Both the position numbers and the translations under genes were made by a program. The notes under the pieces were generated by a model. That model saw nothing but the letters and a program-made list of their open reading frames with translations. It ran no database searches and was not told where the DNA came from. A DNA stretch of 36,933 nucleotides from DATJPD01 sp036394195 (GTDB taxonomy: Bacteria > Pseudomonadota > Alphaproteobacteria > CACIAM-22H2): contig DASWFO010000190.1 in NCBI GenBank assembly GCA_036394195.1, forward strand, positions 1 through 36,933, given 5' to 3'. Below, one piece after another: positions 29,765 through 36,933 of this stretch (position 1 is the stretch's first letter; each line of letters begins with the position of its first letter).

Positions 29765-30826
29765 ATGGCCGATAATCACTCTACGTCTGTAGTGCGCCAA
29801 TCATCTGTCACCCGCCGCGGCTTCGTCGCTGGCGCGGCGGCGCTCGGCGCCTCTGTTCCGCTGTTCGGCGCCGGCCGCGTCCTGGCGCAGGCCGGTGCTC
29901 ACCGCATCGACGTGCATCACCACATCGTGCCGCCGAAATGGCTGGACGCGGTCCGCAAGTTCAAGCTCGACAATCCGCCGCTCCTCAACTGGACGCCGGC
30001 GAAGACCATCGAGGACATGGACAAGGCGGGGATCGCCACCTCCATCACCTCGCCGACCACGCCGCAGGTGAGCTTCCTCGATCCGGAGCCGGCGGCCGCC
30101 GTCGCCCGCGCCAGCAACGAATACGCCAAGCAGCTGATGTCCGATCATCCCGGGCGCTTCGGCGTGTTCGCCATGCTGCCCATGCCGCACGTGGACGAGA
30201 GCCTGAAGGAGATCGAATACGCCTTCGACGTGCTGAAGGTCGACGGTGTCGGCATGATGACCAGCTACGGCGACAAGTGGCTGGGTCATCCGCAGTTCCA
30301 GCCGGTGTTCGACGAGCTCAACCGCCGCAAGGCGACGGTCTATACTCATCCGACCGGCGCCAATTGCTGCGTCAATCTGGTGCCGGGAATCGCCGAGGCG
30401 GCCATCGAGTTCGGCACCGACACGACCCGCACGATCGCCAGCCTGATCTTCAGCGGCGCCTCGCAGCGCCAGAAGGACATCAACTTCATCTTCTCGCATG
30501 GCGGCGGCGTCCTGACCGCGGTCGCCGAGCGCTTCCAGATCCAGCTGGTGACCACGCCACCGTACAAGGACAAGTTCACCCGCGAGCAGGTCGATCACGA
30601 GCTCTTCCGGTTCTATTACGACACGGCGCAGATCTCGAACGCGGTGACCATCCAGGCGCTGGCCAAGCTCGTCCCGATCTCGCAGATCGTCTTCGGCACG
30701 GACTTCCCGTACCGGACCGGCGCCGAGCACGTGCAGGGCCTGGCCAAGGCGTTCAGCGGCGCCGACCTGCGCGCCATCGACCGCGACAACGCGCTCCGCA
30801 TCCTCCCCCGCCTGAAGGCGGCGTAA
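29765..30826 (+). CDS. Tat-exported amidohydrolase, ACMSD-like (amidohydrolase 2) family
   Basis: 353-residue metal hydrolase/decarboxylase. A twin-arginine signal peptide occupies the N-terminus (SVTRRGFVAGAAALGA, cleavage after VLAQA near residue 43), so the folded enzyme is probably exported to the periplasm. This is unusual, since most relatives are cytosolic. The metal motif HRIDVHHHIVPP begins the barrel, followed by YTHPTGANCC, FIFSHGGGVL and the catalytic aspartate in VFGTDFPYRTG. Relatives include aminocarboxymuconate-semialdehyde decarboxylase and 4-oxalomesaconate-type hydratases. GGGAGGAG stands seven bases before the ATG at 29765. It is the last gene of the plus-strand catabolic series that starts with the ThDP enzyme. 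Confidence 0.9.
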   Translation: MADNHSTSVVRQSSVTRRGFVAGAAALGASVPLFGAGRVLAQAGAHRIDVHHHIVPPKWLDAVRKFKLDNPPLLNWTPAKTIEDMDKAGIATSITSPTTPQVSFLDPEPAAAVARASNEYAKQLMSDHPGRFGVFAMLPMPHVDESLKEIEYAFDVLKVDGVGMMTSYGDKWLGHPQFQPVFDELNRRKATVYTHPTGANCCVNLVPGIAEAAIEFGTDTTRTIASLIFSGASQRQKDINFIFSHGGGVLTAVAERFQIQLVTTPPYKDKFTREQVDHELFRFYYDTAQISNAVTIQALAKLVPISQIVFGTDFPYRTGAEHVQGLAKAFSGADLRAIDRDNALRILPRLKAA

Positions 30827-30831
30827 GAGCC

Positions 30832-31045
30832 GTCAGCAATCAGCATTCAGCTTTCAGCCTCCGGCTTTCAGCGCACCCCCTCCGTCACGCCCCGGCCAGT
30901 CTTGATTCGCGCCCGTCCGCGGCCTTGAAGGCCGCGAACGCAGCGCAGGGTCCGGGGCGTCCATCCGTATCTTGGATGCCCCGCATGAAGCGGGGCTGAC
31001 GGAAAAAAGGCCGCTGACAGCTGATGGCTGATTGCTGCTGATAGC
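30832..31045. repeat. Nested palindromic element: TCAGC-repeat arms around a REP-type element (D5)
   Basis: Outer arms contain CAGCAATCAGC followed by two further TCAGC words (30834-30859). The inverted version at 31013-31045 matches at 22 of 25 positions by eye. Inside (30882-31002) is a REP-type element starting CCGTCACGCCCCGG and ending GGGGCTGACGG. That element carries side hairpins CGCGGCC-TTGA-GGCCGCG, CATCC-GTATCTT-GGATG and CCCCGC-ATGAA-GCGGGG. This accounts for almost the whole gap after the amidohydrolase gene. Confidence 0.8.
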
Positions 31046-31133
31046 GGACCGCTCCCCACTACCGCATCCAGGGAACAGTCCGGCGCCCCATGCGTTGTCG
31101 CTTGGTTGGCTGAATAACCAACGGAGCATCACA

Positions 31134-31469
31134 ATGCGCAACGTACTACTGGCGTCTGTCGCCGTGTTCGGCCTCGCCGCGACACCGCTGATGGCGCAGA
31201 ACCTGAACACGAACGATTCGACGCGCGGCTCGGTGAGCACGCCGGAGGGCGGCGCCAATGTCGGTGCCGGCGCCAACGGATCGCTGAGCGGGTCGGGCGG
31301 CGACATCGACAAGACCCAGCGGCCCGGCGCCGCGTCGGGCAGGTCCGACCGCGATCCCTCGCTCGCGACCGTTCCGGATCGGGACGACGCGAACAAGGCC
31401 AGGTCGCGCACGCAGATGCGTGATCGCGACCGCGACCATGACGCCGACCAGATAAAGAAGGACCGTTAA
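31134..31469 (+). CDS. Small secreted, low-complexity hydrophilic protein
   Basis: 111 residues. A Sec signal peptide (RNVLLASVAVFGLAATPLMA, then Q) is followed by a mature part without predicted fold: Gly/Ser/Ala/Asn-rich (GGANVGAGANGSLSGSGGD), then a highly charged Asp/Arg tail (RDRDRDHDADQIKKDR). It is probably periplasmic or extracellular and intrinsically disordered. I recognise no family; similar short exported proteins are frequent in Rhizobiales. GGAG lies 8 nt before ATG 31134. It is followed by a textbook terminator at 31488, so it is a complete monocistronic gene. Function unknown. Confidence 0.8.
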   Translation: MRNVLLASVAVFGLAATPLMAQNLNTNDSTRGSVSTPEGGANVGAGANGSLSGSGGDIDKTQRPGAASGRSDRDPSLATVPDRDDANKARSRTQMRDRDRDHDADQIKKDR

Positions 31470-31487
31470 CACTCAGTGGTCTAGGAG

Positions 31488-31515
31488 AGCGGCCCGCTTC
31501 GGCGGGCCGCTTTTT
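31488..31515 (+). terminator. UUCG-tetraloop rho-independent terminator
   Basis: Perfect 10-bp stem AGCGGCCCGC/GCGGGCCGCT (31488-31497 and 31502-31511) closed by TTCG with a C-G closing pair, an exceptionally stable RNA loop, followed by a run of five T (31511-31515). It lies 19 nt after the stop of the small secreted protein gene. Confidence 0.93.
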
Positions 31516-31536
31516 CATGCCGCCGGCTTGGCGTCG

Positions 31537-31836
31537 TTAAGAACCCACCGGCTCAACTTCGCGCGCGACACGCGGTCCGATGTCCCGCATGGCCGTTGCC
31601 AAGTCATATTGGGCCTGAAGGTTTATCCAGAACTGGGGGTCGTTCCCGAAATAGCGGCCCAGCCGGAGTGCTGTCTCGGCGCTGATCGAGCGTTTGCCAT
31701 TGAGGATGTCGACGATGCGACCCGAGGGCACTCGCAGTGCGCGGGCCAGGGCATTCGCCGAGAGGTCCCGGGCCTGGAGCTCGCGGCGAAGGATTCGACC
31801 GGGATGGATAGGGACCATAACGTCATGATAGCGCAT
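31537..31836 (-). CDS. higA: HigA-type antitoxin, XRE-family regulator
   Basis: 99 residues (93 if the ATG at 31818 is used). The order VPIHPGRILRRELQARDLSA, NALARALRVPSGRIVDILNG and KRSISAETALRLGRYFG with PQFWINLQAQYDL is the standard HigA/VapI helix-turn-helix antitoxin signature. HigA normally neutralises the HigB mRNA-cleaving toxin, encoded just upstream in a higBA pair, and represses the operon. Here no HigB-like frame lies upstream (minus strand, beyond 31836), where the HD-domain gene begins on the opposite strand. It is therefore an orphan, perhaps a leftover module or a trans-acting regulator. Confidence 0.88.
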   Translation of the reverse strand: MRYHDVMVPIHPGRILRRELQARDLSANALARALRVPSGRIVDILNGKRSISAETALRLGRYFGNDPQFWINLQAQYDLATAMRDIGPRVAREVEPVGS

Positions 31837-31913
31837 CAGCCGGCATCACCTTGCCTTAAAGGCGGATTGGCCGCAAAATCATCAATACGCGTGAACGCAA
31901 AGGAAACGCACCG

Positions 31914-32705
31914 ATGAATCAAGTCGATACCGCCGCGCGCAAGGCCGCCGCCGCCACCAAAGGCCAGGATCTCGATGCCCGCGCCGACGCGGTCGAGCGG
32001 GCCATGGCGCACGCGACGGAGCCGGTGCCGGTGAAGTCGGCGGTCTACACCGCCGGCGACGAAGACCCGACCGAGCGGAAGGCGCCGCTCGCGACCCCCG
32101 GCCGCATCATGATGATGGGCGAAGACCCGCGGCTGAAGAAGATGCCGGAGCGGCCGACCCTCATCGACTTCTTCAAGCTGCGCTTCCGCCCCTCGCAGCA
32201 GCACATGCTGCAAAGCGCGGCGCTGGCCCAGAAGAACGGCTGCGACGAGAAGATTGTGCTCGCCTGCCTGCTGCACGACATCTCGGTGGTCGGCTTCATC
32301 CAGGCCGATCACGGCTACTGGGGTGCCCAGCTGGTCGAGCCCTATGTGGACGAGGAGGTGAGCTGGGCCATCCGCTACCACCAGTCGCTGCGCTTCTTCG
32401 CCGACGAGGCGAACGGCTACCCGTATCCCAAGCGCTACGTCGAGCTGTTCGGGCCGGACTTCACGCCGTCGCCGGTCATGCACGAGGCCTATCGCCACGC
32501 CCGCGACCACAAATGGTACATGTCGGCGCGCCAGGTGACGATCAACGACATCTACGCGTTCGATGCGAACAAGAAGATCGAGCTCGATCAGTTCACCGAC
32601 ATCATTGGCCGCCACTTCCGCCAGCCCAAGGAAGGGCTGGGCAACGACCACACCTCGTCGTCGCACATGTGGCGCACCATGATCGCCCCGACACGCTTTC
32701 TTTAA
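31914..32705 (+). CDS. HD-domain protein, PhnZ/MIOX-like candidate oxygenase
   Basis: 263 residues. An HD-superfamily metal site is suggested by H97 (SQQHMLQSA), H121-D122 (ACLLHDISV), H133 (QADHGYWGA), H156 (IRYHQSLRF) and a later Asp near 212-217. This H...HD...H...H...D order is used by mixed-valent di-iron oxygenases such as PhnZ and myo-inositol oxygenase, as well as by phosphohydrolases. The assignment to the oxygenase branch is tentative. The first 80 residues are charged and without homology I can name. AAAGGA precedes the ATG at 31914. The next gene, a quinone-oxidoreductase-like enzyme, starts 122 nt later and may be linked. Substrate unknown. Confidence 0.75.
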   Translation: MNQVDTAARKAAAATKGQDLDARADAVERAMAHATEPVPVKSAVYTAGDEDPTERKAPLATPGRIMMMGEDPRLKKMPERPTLIDFFKLRFRPSQQHMLQSAALAQKNGCDEKIVLACLLHDISVVGFIQADHGYWGAQLVEPYVDEEVSWAIRYHQSLRFFADEANGYPYPKRYVELFGPDFTPSPVMHEAYRHARDHKWYMSARQVTINDIYAFDANKKIELDQFTDIIGRHFRQPKEGLGNDHTSSSHMWRTMIAPTRFL

Positions 32706-32761
32706 AGCTCCTCGCCCACGACGTGGAAGTGGGGAGGCGGGGCGCACCAGCAAACCCCGAT

Positions 32762-32791
32762 CGTCACCCCGCACTTGATGCGGGGTCCATC
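32762..32791. repeat. REP-type palindrome, half unit (D6)
   Basis: CGTCACCCCGC-ACTTGAT-GCGGGG followed by TCCATCG: only the left half of the REP-type element seen complete elsewhere. It lies 23 nt before the ribosome site of the oxidoreductase gene. Confidence 0.7.
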
Positions 32792-32827
32792 GCGCCGCAA
32801 GACCGATGAATCCCAAGGAGACAAGCC

Positions 32828-33754
32828 ATCAAAGCCGTTCTTCTCGACCGCCACGGCGGCCCCGACGCTCTCCATCTCGGCGACGCGCCCGATCCGGTCG
32901 CGGCCCCCGGCGAGGTGGTGGTCGACATCCACGCCGCCAGCGTCAACGCCGCCGACGGCAAGAAGCGCGCGGGCGGGGGTGTTTACAAAATCGAGCGGTT
33001 CCCCCACATCCTCGGCCGCGATTTCTCCGGCGTGGTCGCGGCCCGCGGCGCCGGCGTGACCGATCTCGCCGTCGGCGACGCCGTGTTCGGCGTCACCTTG
33101 CAGAGCCGCGAAGGCGCCTACGCCGAAAAGATCGCCATCCCGGCGGCGATCGTCGCCAGGAAGCCGGCATGGCTCGGCCATGGCGAGGCGGCCGCCTTGG
33201 CGTTGACGGGCCTGACGGCGCTGGTGTCGGTGGAGGACACGGCGCAGCTGAAGCGCGGCGAGACCATCCTGATCCAGGGTGGGGCCGGCGGTGTCGCCGG
33301 CGTCGCCATCCAGCTGGCGAAGCACCTCGGCGCCGCCGTGATCACCACCGCCAGCGCCGCCAACCACGACTATGTGCGCGGCCTGGGGGCCGACAAGGTC
33401 ATCGACTACAACGCCGAGGACTTCACCCAGACCGTCTCGGGGTGCGACGTCGTGTTTGACACCGTCGGCGGCGACGTCCAGCTGCGCTCGTACAAGGTGC
33501 TGAAGCCGGGCGGCCGGCTGGTGTGGATCGCGGCGGCGCCGCCGGGGTCACAGGCGCCGCGATCGGACGTCCGCGTCCTGCGCCCCGACGTGCAGCGCGA
33601 CCGCCCGCATCTGGAGCGCCTGCTCAGCCTCGTGAAGGACGGCGCCATCCGCCCGCCGCCGATCACCCGCTACAAGCTCGCCGATGCCGCCGCCGCGCAC
33701 CGGGTCAGCGACTCCCGCCACCTCCGCGGCAAGCTGATCTTCGACGTCCGCTGA
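32828..33754 (+). CDS. NADP-dependent quinone oxidoreductase-like enzyme with an apparent ATC start
   Basis: 308-residue zinc-independent MDR enzyme (zeta-crystallin/QOR type). The conserved N-terminus reads (I/M)KAVLLDRHGGPDALHLGD. The cofactor-binding loop is ILIQGGAGGVAGVAIQLAKH near residues 140-159, and the C-terminus ends LRGKLIFDVR. The first conserved codon, exactly where homologues have ATG, is ATC at 32828. It is preceded by a perfect AAGGAG seven bases upstream. The upstream in-frame TGA (32807-32809) leaves no ATG, GTG or TTG. The next canonical start, GTG 32915, would delete the first 29 residues including a core strand. So either ATC initiates or a start mutation or sequencing error is present. 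These enzymes reduce quinones or enones with NADPH. Confidence 0.85.
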   Translation: MKAVLLDRHGGPDALHLGDAPDPVAAPGEVVVDIHAASVNAADGKKRAGGGVYKIERFPHILGRDFSGVVAARGAGVTDLAVGDAVFGVTLQSREGAYAEKIAIPAAIVARKPAWLGHGEAAALALTGLTALVSVEDTAQLKRGETILIQGGAGGVAGVAIQLAKHLGAAVITTASAANHDYVRGLGADKVIDYNAEDFTQTVSGCDVVFDTVGGDVQLRSYKVLKPGGRLVWIAAAPPGSQAPRSDVRVLRPDVQRDRPHLERLLSLVKDGAIRPPPITRYKLADAAAAHRVSDSRHLRGKLIFDVR

Positions 33755-33789
33755 CCAAAGCGTGACCCTCATTGGCATCTTCACTTGGC

Positions 33790-34002
33790 TGCCTGGTCGT
33801 GAGCTTGCCAGCGGGACTCTGGGATAATAAGCCAGCAAATGCACTGGCAGTCAGGACAAGTCCGATGTTTTGCGGGCACCCACCCACGATCCGCCAGATA
33901 GACGACAAGAAACGGTCCAAAGCTCGTCAGTAGGGCCGCGAGGAAGGAGTTCAGCCAATCCAACGCATGTGGGGCTTTCAAGAGGCAGTGGGGGTCTCGA
34001 AC
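33790..34002 (-). pseudogene. Remnant of an MFS transporter gene (frameshifted, 3' end lost)
   Basis: On the minus strand, HALDWLNSFLAALLTSFG and FLVVYLADRGWVPA (about 33966-33871) match the typical first helix of an MFS permease. The reading then continues in another frame at about 33869 with NIGLVLTASAFAGLLSQSPA and GKL, the usual second helix. After roughly 70-75 residues of recognisable homology the remaining ~330 are absent, and the oxidoreductase gene ends nearby at 33754. The N-terminal start is also not intact. The flanking gap 33755-34176 otherwise holds only a weakly hydrophobic frame near 34020-34130 that I cannot identify. Confidence 0.7.
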
Positions 34003-34176
34003 ATTGACTGATCTGATGAGCGTCCCACGGCCGGCCGCGTCTGGTTCTGTCCAGGCGGTGTGGCGACGCCCACCAGCCAGCCGAAGCAGAGTCCAGCAGC
34101 CCACAATCCAGCGAAGGCCGCGAACGCTCAATTCACGTTCCGACGCATCCAGCCCTCCTTCCGCCGAGGCAGCGGC

Positions 34177-34623
34177 TCAAGTGATTTCCCTGAGCTCTCC
34201 GGTGTCCAGCACAAAGCGATTGCGGACCTGTGGGTCTGGCACCATGCATTGGGTCTTTCGCCCCCAAATCTGGTAGCGATGGCTGGCAACCCAATCGTAC
34301 CCGCGGTCGCGCCATCGGCGCGGAACCAGGCGGAGCACGGCGGCGATCGAGGGCCACGGCGCATGCATACATTCTGCAAGGCGCAACACCGCGTCGGACT
34401 TGATGAGGACGCGACGGCGGTCGAGCACAACCATCGTTTCGAAATCGGCAGCCGGCATGTGAATTTTCTTCAACAAGGATTGCCCGGGCTCCGTCTGCAT
34501 GGCGCAAAAGCGCAAATCTCGGCCCGCCGAGCGCTTGAGGACGAACCTCACGGAGCCGTTGCAAAAATTGCAGATGCCGTCGAATAGCATGAGCGTCTCC
34601 GGTGAAGTCTTGTCGGGCGCCAT
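34177..34623 (-). CDS. DCC-family (DUF393) thiol-disulfide oxidoreductase-like protein
   Basis: 148 residues with the hallmark D15-x2-C18-x2-C21 (LMLFDGICNFCNGSVRF), the thioredoxin-like motif of the DCC family. FCAMQTEPGQSLL and the later WPSIAAVLRLVPRRWRD and DWVASHRYQIWGR are typical of the rest of the domain. The biochemical role of DCC proteins is largely unknown; redox chemistry through the two cysteines is assumed. The ATG at 34623 gives the standard N-terminus, while a longer frame to 34725 overlaps the divergent glycosidase leader. The region is less GC-rich than average and lies beside the MFS remnant, consistent with a decaying or transferred segment. Confidence 0.85.
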   Translation of the reverse strand: MAPDKTSPETLMLFDGICNFCNGSVRFVLKRSAGRDLRFCAMQTEPGQSLLKKIHMPAADFETMVVLDRRRVLIKSDAVLRLAECMHAPWPSIAAVLRLVPRRWRDRGYDWVASHRYQIWGRKTQCMVPDPQVRNRFVLDTGELREIT

Positions 34624-34723
34624 GATTGCCGTCGATCCTAGGCGAGGTTCGTATCGGAGCTCTCTCGTCGCCGGTTCCAAGCCGCAGGGATAGGAACCAT
34701 AGTCCCATCGTGGAGGTGGAGCC

Positions 34724-36253
34724 ATGACGGATGGTGAACGCGCGACACAGGGGACGCCGGCGGCTGTCGATGAGCGGAAGCCGCTCTATCCCTCGCTGTA
34801 CCAGATCAATACGCGCGTCCGCATAACGGAACTGACCGGATCGCTCGACCGGCCGGCGACGCTGGACGACATATCGGACACAGAGCTCGCCCCCCTGGCG
34901 GACATGGGCTTCGACTGGGTCTGGCTCCTCAGCGTATGGCACACGGGGCCGGCAGGGCAGCGAATCTCACGCTCAAATCGCGCATGGCACCGCGAGTTCG
35001 AGGAGACGTTGCCGGACCTGCGCGAAGAGGACATCGCCGGCTCCGGCTTCGCGATCACTGCGTACATGGTGCACCCTGGCCTGGGCGGCGAGGCGGCGCT
35101 GGCCCGACTGCGCGACCGGCTGCGGCGGCGCGGCCTGCGGCTGATGCTCGACTTCGTCCCCAACCACACCGCCCTGGATCATCGGTGGGTCGAGGACCAT
35201 CCCGAGTATTACGTTCCAGGAACCGAACTCGACCTTGCCCGAGCGCCACAAAACTATGCCTGGGTCAGGAGAACGGGGGGCGATCGACTCCTGGCCCACG
35301 GCCGGGATCCGCACTTTCCCGGTTGGCCGGATACGCTCCAGCTGAACTACGGCAATCCCGCCACCCAAGACGCGATGATGGGAGAGCTGCAGAAGATCGC
35401 CGGCCAGTGTGACGGCGTCCGCTGCGACATGGCCATGCTCGTGCTGCCCGAAATCTTCGAGCGAACCTGGAGTCTTCCGGCGACGCCGTTCTGGCCGAAG
35501 GCGATCGAGCGCATACGCGCGCAAACTCCAAGCTTCTGCTTCATGGCCGAGGTCTACTGGGACCTCGAATGGATCATGCTGCAGCAGGGCTTCGACTACG
35601 CCTATGACAAGCGCCTGTACGACCGTCTCTGCGCGGGGCAGGCGCGGCCAGTGCGGGACCACCTCCATGCCGGGCTCGACTATCAGCGTAAACTTGCCCG
35701 GTTCCTGGAGAACCACGACGAGCCTCGGGCTGCCGCGACGTTTTCACCCGGCATCCACGAGGCGGCCGCCGTCATCACCTATCTCTCACCCGGCCTGCGG
35801 TTCTTTCATCAGGGCCAGTTCGACGGGCGGAAGAAGCGCGTCTCCCCGCACTTGGTCCGCGCGCCGAGGGAGCCCGTCGATGACACGCTGCGGCGGTTCT
35901 ACGAAGGCCTTCTCTCGGTTATCCGCCGCCCGTCCGTCTCGGACGGCGAGTGGCGCCTCCTCGACTGCATGCCGGCCTGGGAGGGCAACTGGACATGGGA
36001 CTCCTTCGTCGCGTGGTGCTGGCAAGGGAGCACCGGCCAGCGAATACTCGTCGTGGTCAATTACGCCGGGAACCAAAGCCAGTGCTACGTCCGTCTTCCC
36101 TGGCCTGATCTCGCCGGCCGCGCCGTGCGCCTTGGAGATCTCCTAGGGTCCGCCAACTACGATCGCGAGGGGAACGCTCTGATCTCGCCGGGTCTCTATC
36201 TCGACCTGCCGCCTTGGGGCCGGCACGTCTTCGCGATCTCCACATCTTCGTAG
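34724..36253 (+). CDS. GH13-family alpha-glucan-active enzyme (alpha-amylase domain)
   Basis: 509 residues. All four GH13 conserved regions are visible: region I DFVPNHTALDH (143-153), region II GVRCDMAML with nucleophile D235, region III FMAEVYWDLEW with acid/base E276, and region IV FLENHDEPR with H331 and D332. There is no signal peptide, so it acts in the cytosol. C-terminal beta-sandwich strands follow (LVVVNYAGNQSQCYVRLP). The family covers amylases, trehalose synthases and sucrose/glucosylglycerate enzymes; the exact specificity is not readable. GGAGG lies before the ATG at 34724. It converges with a GH63-like gene, suggesting a compatible-solute or glycogen-related gene group extending beyond the window. 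Confidence 0.92.
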   Translation: MTDGERATQGTPAAVDERKPLYPSLYQINTRVRITELTGSLDRPATLDDISDTELAPLADMGFDWVWLLSVWHTGPAGQRISRSNRAWHREFEETLPDLREEDIAGSGFAITAYMVHPGLGGEAALARLRDRLRRRGLRLMLDFVPNHTALDHRWVEDHPEYYVPGTELDLARAPQNYAWVRRTGGDRLLAHGRDPHFPGWPDTLQLNYGNPATQDAMMGELQKIAGQCDGVRCDMAMLVLPEIFERTWSLPATPFWPKAIERIRAQTPSFCFMAEVYWDLEWIMLQQGFDYAYDKRLYDRLCAGQARPVRDHLHAGLDYQRKLARFLENHDEPRAAATFSPGIHEAAAVITYLSPGLRFFHQGQFDGRKKRVSPHLVRAPREPVDDTLRRFYEGLLSVIRRPSVSDGEWRLLDCMPAWEGNWTWDSFVAWCWQGSTGQRILVVVNYAGNQSQCYVRLPWPDLAGRAVRLGDLLGSANYDREGNALISPGLYLDLPPWGRHVFAISTSS

Positions 36254-36448
36254 CCGATCGGCGCCGCGCTGCCGCGCCGCGGCGGCGCGCTTGCCGTTAT
36301 CCCGCCGCAACCGTTGTAAGCGGGCGTCAGGACAGCGGTCGTCACTCTCGCTGGCAAGAGCCTTCTTGAAGCCTTGGCTTTCGCCTGTCGTCTGCGTCCG
36401 CAGCACGGCGCTCGTCGGCCATCCGTTCCGCTGCCGGGGATCAGGATT

Positions 36449-36933
36449 TCAAACCGTTCCGGTTGTGACATGAGCTTCCTCCGGCTGCGCCGGTGGAACC
36501 TCGGTCCGGCCGTCGGCCTGGCCGGCCTCTTCATGCATCTCCGCGATCATATTGGCGACCAATCCGCTCCAACCCGTCTGGTGAGACGCGCCCAGCCCGC
36601 GCCCACTCTCGCCGTCGAAATATTCATAGAACAGGATGTGGTCCTTGAAGTGCGGGTCTGTCTGCATCTTCTCCTGGCTACCGAAGACAGGACGACGTCC
36701 CTTCTCGTCGCGCCGGAAGATGTTCGTCAAACGACGCTGCAGCTCGTCGGCGATCTGTTTAAGGGACATCATTTGCGCAGATCCGACGGGACATTCGAGC
36801 CGAAAGCCGTCGCCGAAGAATTTGTCGAACGTGCGCAGGCTTTCGATGATCAGATAGTTCACCGGCATCCAGATCGGCCCGCGCCAATTGGAATTTCCAC
36901 CGAACAGATCGCTGTCCGATTCAGCCGAGACGT
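36449..36933 (-). CDS. C-terminal part of a GH63-like (MGH1-type) glycosidase, cut by the window edge
   Basis: 161 codons to the edge; the frame stays open past 36933, so the 5' end is missing. LFGGNSNWRGPIWMPVNYL and IIESLRTFDKFFGDGF, then HILFYEYFDGESGRGLGASH and QTGWSGLVANMI, are characteristic of the (alpha/alpha)6-barrel C-terminus of GH63/MGH1-like glucosidases. These include mannosyl-oligosaccharide-glucosidase relatives and bacterial glucosylglycerate hydrolases. The final 30 residues (EAGQADGRTEVPPAQPEEAH) are a disordered tail. It converges with the GH13 gene across 195 nt in which I see no terminator with a T-run. The precise substrate is unknown. Confidence 0.85.
   Translation of the reverse strand, partial: VSAESDSDLFGGNSNWRGPIWMPVNYLIIESLRTFDKFFGDGFRLECPVGSAQMMSLKQIADELQRRLTNIFRRDEKGRRPVFGSQEKMQTDPHFKDHILFYEYFDGESGRGLGASHQTGWSGLVANMIAEMHEEAGQADGRTEVPPAQPEEAHVTTGTV

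Noticed and set aside
31836..32816. HigB toxin on the minus strand upstream of HigA
   Set aside because: The open frame there overlaps the HD-domain gene in antisense and shows no HigB/RelE pattern; the ATGA overlap with higA appears to be chance.

Overview
The window is high-GC DNA, about 37 kb long. Its gene content is typical of a soil-type alphaproteobacterium, and I infer Hyphomicrobiales/Rhizobiales. The reasons are tripartite tricarboxylate (Bug/TctC) solute-binding proteins, IclR-controlled catabolic genes, a rhizobial-type groESL pair, a tiny membrane protein, and several families of intergenic palindromic repeats. No replication, phage or CRISPR locus is present. The lineage is an inference from style, not from a marker gene.

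Layout. (1) 91-5166, minus strand: tctA, tctB, a bicupin protein and an orphan EutA-type reactivase form one probable operon. It is divergent from an IclR regulator (5326-6120), which is followed by a Rieske ring-hydroxylating oxygenase (6233-7519). One perfect 15-bp palindrome occurs both upstream of tctA and downstream of a near-consensus promoter of the Rieske gene, so the IclR protein probably controls both units. (2) 7717-14666, minus strand: two Bug-type binding proteins, an N-acyl-D-amino-acid deacylase-like amidohydrolase, a lower-GC pair (hexapeptide acetyltransferase and PhyH-like oxygenase), and a MetE-like methyltransferase. (3) 14920-18059, plus strand: groES, groEL, a 24-residue membrane peptide and a membrane protein ending in a terminator. 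(4) 18416-25277: a TauD/TfdA-type dioxygenase, then on the minus strand an Old Yellow Enzyme, a nitrate/sulfonate-type ABC importer and a separate branched-chain-amino-acid-type binding protein. (5) 25490-30826, plus strand: a ThDP enzyme, an MFS transporter, an alpha/beta hydrolase and a Tat-exported amidohydrolase, probably one catabolic series. (6) 31134-36933: a small secreted protein with a UUCG terminator, an orphan HigA, an HD-domain protein, a quinone-oxidoreductase-like enzyme that apparently starts at ATC, a broken MFS gene, a DCC protein, a GH13 glycosidase and the 3' part of a GH63-like glycosidase.

The most unusual content lies between the genes. Family A (four copies of about 130 bp) has three hairpins whose stems change in compensating pairs, while the single-stranded parts (AAGAAGTGG-like, GTGAGTCAC-like, a GGAT tetraloop and a 14-nt GGTTGG..GGCGG loop bordered by GA/GA) stay constant. 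This is the pattern of selection on structure. Copies flank two different solute-binding-protein genes, and each copy has its loop-bearing end within about 15 nt of a gene boundary. Family B (three copies) is a second structured repeat. Family C (C/G-rich palindromes) and REP-like palindromes fill most of the remaining gaps, some nested inside one another.
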